Below are positions 8,811-10,968 of a DNA stretch of 10,968 bases, in pieces. The position numbers were made by a program, and so were the translations under genes. The stretch spans positions 1 to 10,968 of the forward strand of contig CAYOBW010000241.1 in the NCBI GenBank assembly GCA_964402115.1. The letters are read 5' to 3'. How positions within the stretch are numbered: the first letter of the stretch is position 1; each line of letters begins with the position of its first letter. Source of the stretch: CAYOBW01 sp964402115 (lineage in GTDB: Bacteria; Verrucomicrobiota; Kiritimatiellia; UBA8416; CAYOBW01). The notes under the pieces were generated by a model. That model was not told where the DNA came from, searched no databases, and worked only from the letters and a program-made list of their open reading frames with translations.

Positions 8811-8839
8811 GCGCTGGGCCTCGGAGAGGCCCGCGCTAC
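8811..8839 (-). repeat. REP-like palindrome, opposite orientation
   Basis: On the minus strand, GTAG (8839-8836) is followed by a stem GCGC/GCGC and GGGCCTC/GAGGCCC with one bulged base. The stem top CCTCTCCGAGG resembles CCTTCTCCGAAGG of the copy at 8736. The two point toward each other about 47 bases apart, like a REP pair (BIME). Confidence 0.55.
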
Positions 8840-9035
8840 GTGGCGCTTGGCGGCACCTACTCGTCTACATACTGTCCAATCTGTTCTTCCCATCCGCCAG
8901 CGGCTCGCGAGGACGCTCGCCCCCCACTTCCGATTCCACACCGCCGGCTTGACATAACACCAAGGCTGCCCCTCCCCAGGGCAAACGCATCACATTCCTC
9001 CGTGATCCGGCAGATCCCGCTCCCCGCCCGCTGCG

Positions 9036-9053
9036 GCCGCGGAGGCTCGCGGC
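9036..9053. terminator. GC-rich hairpin after the acetyltransferase gene
   Basis: GCCGCG (9036-9041) and CGCGGC (9048-9053) form a perfect six-base stem with a six-base loop, 14 bases past the acetyltransferase stop codon. There is no T-tract on either side, so it is at best a weak or Rho-assisted terminator or an mRNA 3'-end stabiliser. Confidence 0.3.
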
Positions 9054-9066
9054 CCTGCACCCCGTG

Positions 9067-9489
9067 CTATTCAGTGAACCCCTTGTCAGCCATGCCTGTC
9101 GCGTTCGTGAGCATGGCCATACCTGTCCGCATTCGCCGGAACCCAAGGCTTTGGTAGAACCCCTCTTTGCCAGGCGCTGCGTAGAGAATCACGTTACACC
9201 CCGGGATACGCTTCAGAATCGTCTGTACGATGAGCTTCCCTATGCCCTTTCCCTGGGCGCACGGGATGACGGCGACATCGTAGATGGCCGCCTGGTATTC
9301 GCCATCGGACAATGCTCGTCCAAAACCTAGCAGGGTTTCCTCGTGATAGACAAACACCGTGGCGTGACTAGCCTCGAACGCCCTCTTGTGCACATCGGGT
9401 GCATGGTGTGCCATGCCAACTGACCGCAGCGTCGCAGAGACTGTTGCCCAATTCACACTCGTGCACTCTAGTCGGATGTCCAGTTTCAT
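9067..9489 (-). CDS. GNAT family N-acetyltransferase
   Basis: The 140-residue product has the usual length of a single-domain GNAT enzyme, which transfers an acetyl group from acetyl-CoA to an amine. Motif A is clear: the strand IYDVAVIP (69-76) followed by the pyrophosphate-binding loop QGKGIG (79-84) and helix KLIVQTILK. Motif B follows as VILYAAPGKEGFYQSLGF (100-117), with the conserved tyrosine and GF end of the family. The N-terminal half, with NWATVSATL, DVHKRAF and LLGFGRALSDGEYQAAIYD, matches a widespread but uncharacterised subgroup, so the substrate is unknown. The start is fixed by this N-terminal fit; upstream GAGAG is only a modest ribosome binding site. The gene looks less GC-rich than its neighbours, which would fit horizontal acquisition but is not proof. 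It is separated from the csbD-like operon by about 320 bases and is likely transcribed alone. Confidence 0.93.
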   Translation of the reverse strand: MKLDIRLECTSVNWATVSATLRSVGMAHHAPDVHKRAFEASHATVFVYHEETLLGFGRALSDGEYQAAIYDVAVIPCAQGKGIGKLIVQTILKRIPGCNVILYAAPGKEGFYQSLGFRRMRTGMAMLTNATGMADKGFTE

Positions 9490-9808
9490 GAGCTCTCTCG
9501 GTCAGGCCTCTGCCCGACCTTGCGGTACAGGATACGGTACGGAGCGATGCTATTCCCAGCACCACGAATGCAAGAGCCGCGCGGACACTCATTTCCTCTG
9601 CAACCTTGATTGCTTCAGGTCGTCTCCCTCCCCCAGCGGTTTCGCCATATTGCGTCGTCCGCAACGCCTCCCGCCAAACCGCACACGACTGGCGGCCAAT
9701 ATGCACCGCAGGCAAAACAGGGGCAAGCTCTATGTCCGCTTCCGCGGATCACCCGTCGCCTGGGGGATCCGCGCGCCACGTGGCACAATGCGCGGCCGGG
9801 TCAGTCCC
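9490..9808. other. Spacer between the small membrane peptide gene and the acetyltransferase gene
   Basis: I see no convincing gene in these 319 bases. The minus strand has a signal-peptide-like start at 9592 (MSVRAALAFVVLGIASL), but that frame runs on into the acetyltransferase gene with no domain. A strong hairpin lies at 9743-9773. The acetyltransferase promoter presumably lies in this stretch; I could not identify it. Confidence 0.5.
9743..9773. terminator. Hairpin downstream of the stress operon
   Basis: CGCGGATC (9743-9750) pairs perfectly with GATCCGCG (9766-9773), and three more inner C-G pairs (CCC/GGG) follow after one mismatch. It starts 35 bases past the stop of the 35-residue membrane peptide gene, a natural place for a terminator. 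No T-tract follows on the minus strand, so its termination strength is uncertain. Confidence 0.4.
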
Positions 9809-9916
9809 CTAGCGGCGAAGCACGAGCACCACGACCACAATGACGAGCAGAAGGCCGACCCCGCCACCGCCAATGTAGTAGACGTTGGCTAACAAAGGAG
9901 AGAATAGGAGGTTCAT
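9809..9916 (-). CDS. Small single-span membrane peptide (35 residues)
   Basis: The product begins MNLLFSPLLANVYYIGGGG and ends in one hydrophobic helix of Val, Leu and Ile (residues 20-33) closed by RR. It is a likely inner-membrane peptide with a small soluble N-terminus. AAGGAA (9926-9921) precedes the ATG by four bases, a good ribosome binding site that supports this start over a longer frame beginning at 10078, which would overlap the csbD-like gene antisense-like in a different frame. It lies 37 bases after the csbD-like stop, in the same direction, so the two are probably cotranscribed. The glycine run plus Leu/Val-rich tail recalls short DUF3309-type stress-associated membrane peptides, but the match is too short to assign firmly. 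It is below the size limit of many gene callers. Confidence 0.65.
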   Translation of the reverse strand: MNLLFSPLLANVYYIGGGGVGLLLVIVVVVLVLRR

Positions 9917-9934
9917 ACGGTTCCTTTCGTTTTC

Positions 9935-9955
9935 GATGGTGATGCGCTCACCATC
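9935..9955. repeat. Perfect 8-bp inverted repeat at the csbD-like stop codon
   Basis: GATGGTGA (9935-9942) and TCACCATC (9948-9955) form a stem with a five-base loop. The right arm overlaps the csbD-like stop codon, and the hairpin lies between the two genes of the operon. No T-tract follows on the minus strand, so an mRNA-stability or differential-expression role is more likely than full termination. Confidence 0.5.
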
Positions 9956-10142
9956 ACGCTGCCGATTTATCCACGATCTTCCTGACGGCCGCTTCGACTT
10001 TCCGCACGCCGGCTTCTGCTGCTTGCTTGACGTGACCCACGGCCTGGTCCCTCTGACCCTTGTCGCGCAGTCTGTCATTCCCGGACAGTGCGCCCGCCGC
10101 TTCCTCGACGCGCCCCTTCACGACTTGTGGTGTGCCCTTCAT
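9954..10142 (-). CDS. CsbD-like stress response protein (62 residues)
   Basis: The sequence fits the CsbD family: a small, highly charged, cysteine-free protein with the pattern VVKGRVEEAAGALSGNDRLR followed by KGQRDQAVGHVKQAAE. This corresponds to the family's 'vKGkvkEaaGkltgd..l..eGk.dq..Gk.qq' signature. Length is normal for the family. CsbD proteins are induced by general stress in many bacteria; their molecular job is unknown. AAGGGAG (10157-10151) lies eight bases before ATG 10142-10140, which supports the start. It is the first gene of a likely two-gene unit with the membrane peptide at 9809-9916, a pairing that suggests envelope or osmotic stress. The promoter presumably lies in 10143-10320; a weak GGAAC-type element there is too far from its partner to call. 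Confidence 0.88.
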   Translation of the reverse strand: MKGTPQVVKGRVEEAAGALSGNDRLRDKGQRDQAVGHVKQAAEAGVRKVEAAVRKIVDKSAA

Positions 10143-10327
10143 GTAACCATCTCCCTTCTTGCTCTGTTCTGTTCATTCTGCCGACCGGCCTTGCCGGGTT
10201 GTATGTTCCGGTGGCAGTCACGTCCTGACTCATACTGCCGGCTGCTCAGCACGACCGTTCTGTTTCTGTGAAGGGAGATTACGCGACGCGACGCGTCCGG
10301 GCTATGGGGTGTTACCCTACTGAGGCG

Positions 10328-10437
10328 GTACAACGGGGGCTACGAACCCGCTGACGAGGCCGGCCGGACGGATGGGAGGTGAACGCAGCGGTCGCGCAGA
10401 CCGGAGTGCGCCTGAGCAGTGGCGGAAAGGACGGCGC
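10328..10437. repeat. 110-bp direct repeat, copy 1
   Basis: Aligned without gaps to 10707-10816, I count 93 identical bases of 110. The longest shared runs include GGGGGCTACGAACCCGCTG near the left end and GGAGGTGAACGCAGCGGTC in the middle. Both copies end in AGGACGGCGC. The distance between copies is 379 bases. Confidence 0.85.
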
Positions 10438-10485
10438 ACGGTCGCACCTGACACGCCAGGCCATGATTCTGCCGTCAACGAGGCT

Positions 10486-10514
10486 CCCGTAGCTGCCGCC
10501 GTAAGGCGGCGGAC
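10486..10514 (+). repeat. REP-like palindrome with GTAG head, copy A
   Basis: CCC then GTAG (10489-10492) is followed by CTGCCGCC, loop GTAA, GGCGGCGG. The 29 bases match 10588-10616 at 28 positions; only one loop base differs. Confidence 0.7.
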
Positions 10515-10531
10515 CGGCCGATTGACGTTGC

Positions 10532-10561
10532 CCGTCCCCCTCCTCACGTCGGGGGCTACGG
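10532..10561 (-). repeat. REP-like palindrome, opposite orientation
   Basis: On the minus strand, CCGTAG is followed by CCCCC, a ten-base loop, GGGGG and ACGG. Arms CCGT/ACGG and CCCCC/GGGGG pair, with AG bulged. It lies between copies A and B in the reverse direction, with a different stem sequence. Confidence 0.45.
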
Positions 10562-10587
10562 GGAAGAACGCACTTCTCACGCCCATC

Positions 10588-10616
10588 CCCGTAGCTGCCG
10601 CCGTCAGGCGGCGGAC
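10588..10616 (+). repeat. REP-like palindrome with GTAG head, copy B
   Basis: CCC then GTAG (10591-10594) is followed by CTGCCGCC, loop GTCA, GGCGGCGG. It is a near-identical direct repeat of copy A, 102 bases away. Stem conservation with a changed loop base is what selection on the palindrome would give. Confidence 0.7.
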
Positions 10617-10706
10617 GGCAGCTTCACCCGCCCCGTCCCTCCCTGTCCGACCGCAACACCGCATCTTCCTGGACCCACCGCACGCCACGCCTGCGCCGCA
10701 AAGCCA

Positions 10707-10816
10707 GTACAGCGGGGGCTACGAACCCGCTGGCGAGGGATGCCGGACGGATCGGAGGTGAACGCAGCGGTCCCGTAGACTGCAGGGCGACTGAGCAGGA
10801 TCGGGGAGGACGGCGC
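10707..10816. repeat. 110-bp direct repeat, copy 2
   Basis: This is the second copy, in the same orientation as copy 1 and the same length. Its left end contains AGCGGG and CCCGCT arms around GGCTACGAA, a short stem that is intact here but has one changed base in copy 1. Neither copy keeps an open frame with recognisable coding character, so it looks like a non-coding dispersed element. Confidence 0.85.
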
Positions 10817-10933
10817 GGGAGCACCTTCCTGCGTTGGCCCGCGCGCTCCGGTGCCAAGCACAGGATGCATGCTGATCCGGTGGTCAGACAGGGGGGTTAC
10901 AGACATGGGACTCCCTATCCCGATCGCATTTGA

Positions 10934-10968
10934 TCATTCTTCCATCTTGTTGACGGCCTTCGCCGTAC
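10934..10968 (-). CDS. Possible 3' end of a minus-strand gene running off the right edge
   Basis: In one minus-strand frame the last bases read TAKAVNKMEE followed by TGA (10936-10934). The composition, helical and charged, looks like a natural protein C-terminus, and the strand agrees with the neighbouring genes. Only ten residues are visible, so no family can be named and chance is a real alternative. Confidence 0.3.
   Translation of the reverse strand, partial: TAKAVNKMEE

Larger units (their letters stand above)
8637..9066. other. Convergent intergenic region without a convincing gene
   Basis: The 430 bases between the 3' ends of the glycosidase and acetyltransferase genes have short open frames on both strands, but none has a recognisable domain or ribosome binding site. 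The region holds two REP-like palindromes (8736-8763 and 8811-8839) and a GC-rich hairpin near the acetyltransferase stop. Its content is typical of a spacer between convergent transcription units. Confidence 0.6.
10143..10933. other. Repeat-rich intergenic island without a convincing gene
   Basis: The island spans about 790 bases. Open frames exist on both strands (for example 10372-10761 plus and 10317-10688 minus), but their peptides only echo the repeats: AVRRLTAAATG appears twice in the minus frame, and VAAAVRRRT twice in the plus frame. The contents are two 110-bp direct repeats and three alternating REP-like palindromes. The csbD-like promoter should lie in the left 150 bases. Confidence 0.6.

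Noticed and set aside
8067..8941. Minus-strand open frames across and beyond the glycosidase gene (8067-8807, 8339-8941)
   Set aside because: They are antisense shadows of a gene with clear NAGPA-family motifs and have no domain or ribosome binding site.
9368..9592. Minus-strand frame beginning MSVRAALAFVVLGIASL with GAGGAA before it
   Set aside because: It looks like a signal peptide start, but the rest has no domain and overlaps the start of the acetyltransferase gene in another frame. It could be a small exported peptide, but not enough supports it.
10205..10235. GGAAC...GTC element on the minus strand upstream of the csbD-like gene, resembling an ECF sigma promoter
   Set aside because: The spacer between GGAAC and GTC is 19 bases, longer than the usual 16-17 for that promoter class.
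9885..10271. Plus-strand frame over the csbD-like and membrane peptide genes
   Set aside because: It is antisense to two small genes with good ribosome binding sites. Its Cys/Phe/Arg-rich composition is not coding-like.
10328..10352. T-arm-like GGGTTCG...CCCC on the minus strand, suggesting a tRNA
   Set aside because: No acceptor, anticodon or D arm can be folded around it. The sequence is part of the 110-bp direct repeat.
10486..10616. CRISPR array
   Set aside because: There are only two same-oriented 29-bp copies, 102 bases apart, with a palindrome of another sequence between them and no cas gene. A REP-like element fits better.
10317..10906. Hypothetical-protein frames in the repeat island (10317-10688, 10372-10761, 10604-10906)
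   Set aside because: Their peptides repeat only because the DNA repeats (AVRRLTAAATG twice, PLRSPPIRPA in both 110-bp copies). They have no domain or convincing start.

Overview
The window is GC-rich, and its gene content points to an environmental bacterium of the Planctomycetota-Verrucomicrobiota-Kiritimatiellota kind. The main clue is a giant exported protein built from Calx-beta, beta-helix ('choice-of-anchor Q'-type) and InlB-like repeat domains. This lineage call is an inference from protein style only; no rRNA or other marker gene is present.

Positions 1-7444 (minus strand) are one uninterrupted reading frame of 2481 codons that runs off the left edge. It begins with a signal peptide and then carries a cassette of about 1155 residues twice in tandem: Ig-like segment, MAM/jelly-roll-like module, Ig-like segment, SdiA-regulated-type propeller, Calx-beta, right-handed beta-helix, and three InlB-like repeats. 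Further InlB-like repeats follow. Because the frame has no stop inside the window it is easy to miss, and several long open frames on the plus strand are its antisense shadows. A clear minus-strand intrinsic terminator lies 73-117 bases upstream of its start codon, inside its probable leader.

Positions 7445-7706 are a divergent intergenic region, AT-richer than the rest. Rightward from it, 7707-8636 encodes an exported phosphodiester glycosidase (NAGPA-like) protein. Positions 8637-9066 are a convergent intergenic region with two REP-like palindromes in opposite orientation. Then come minus-strand genes: a GNAT acetyltransferase (9067-9489), and a probable two-gene stress operon of a CsbD-like protein (10142-9954) followed by a 35-residue membrane peptide (9916-9809).

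Positions 10143-10933 hold no convincing gene. They contain a repeat island: two 110-bp direct repeats flanking three GTAG-headed palindromes in alternating orientation. The last 35 bases may be the 3' end of another minus-strand gene.

Functionally, the left two thirds concern the cell envelope or exterior (a giant surface or secreted protein and an exported glycosidase). The right third is small stress and housekeeping genes separated by repeat-rich spacers. I see no phage, CRISPR, tRNA, rRNA or transposase gene.
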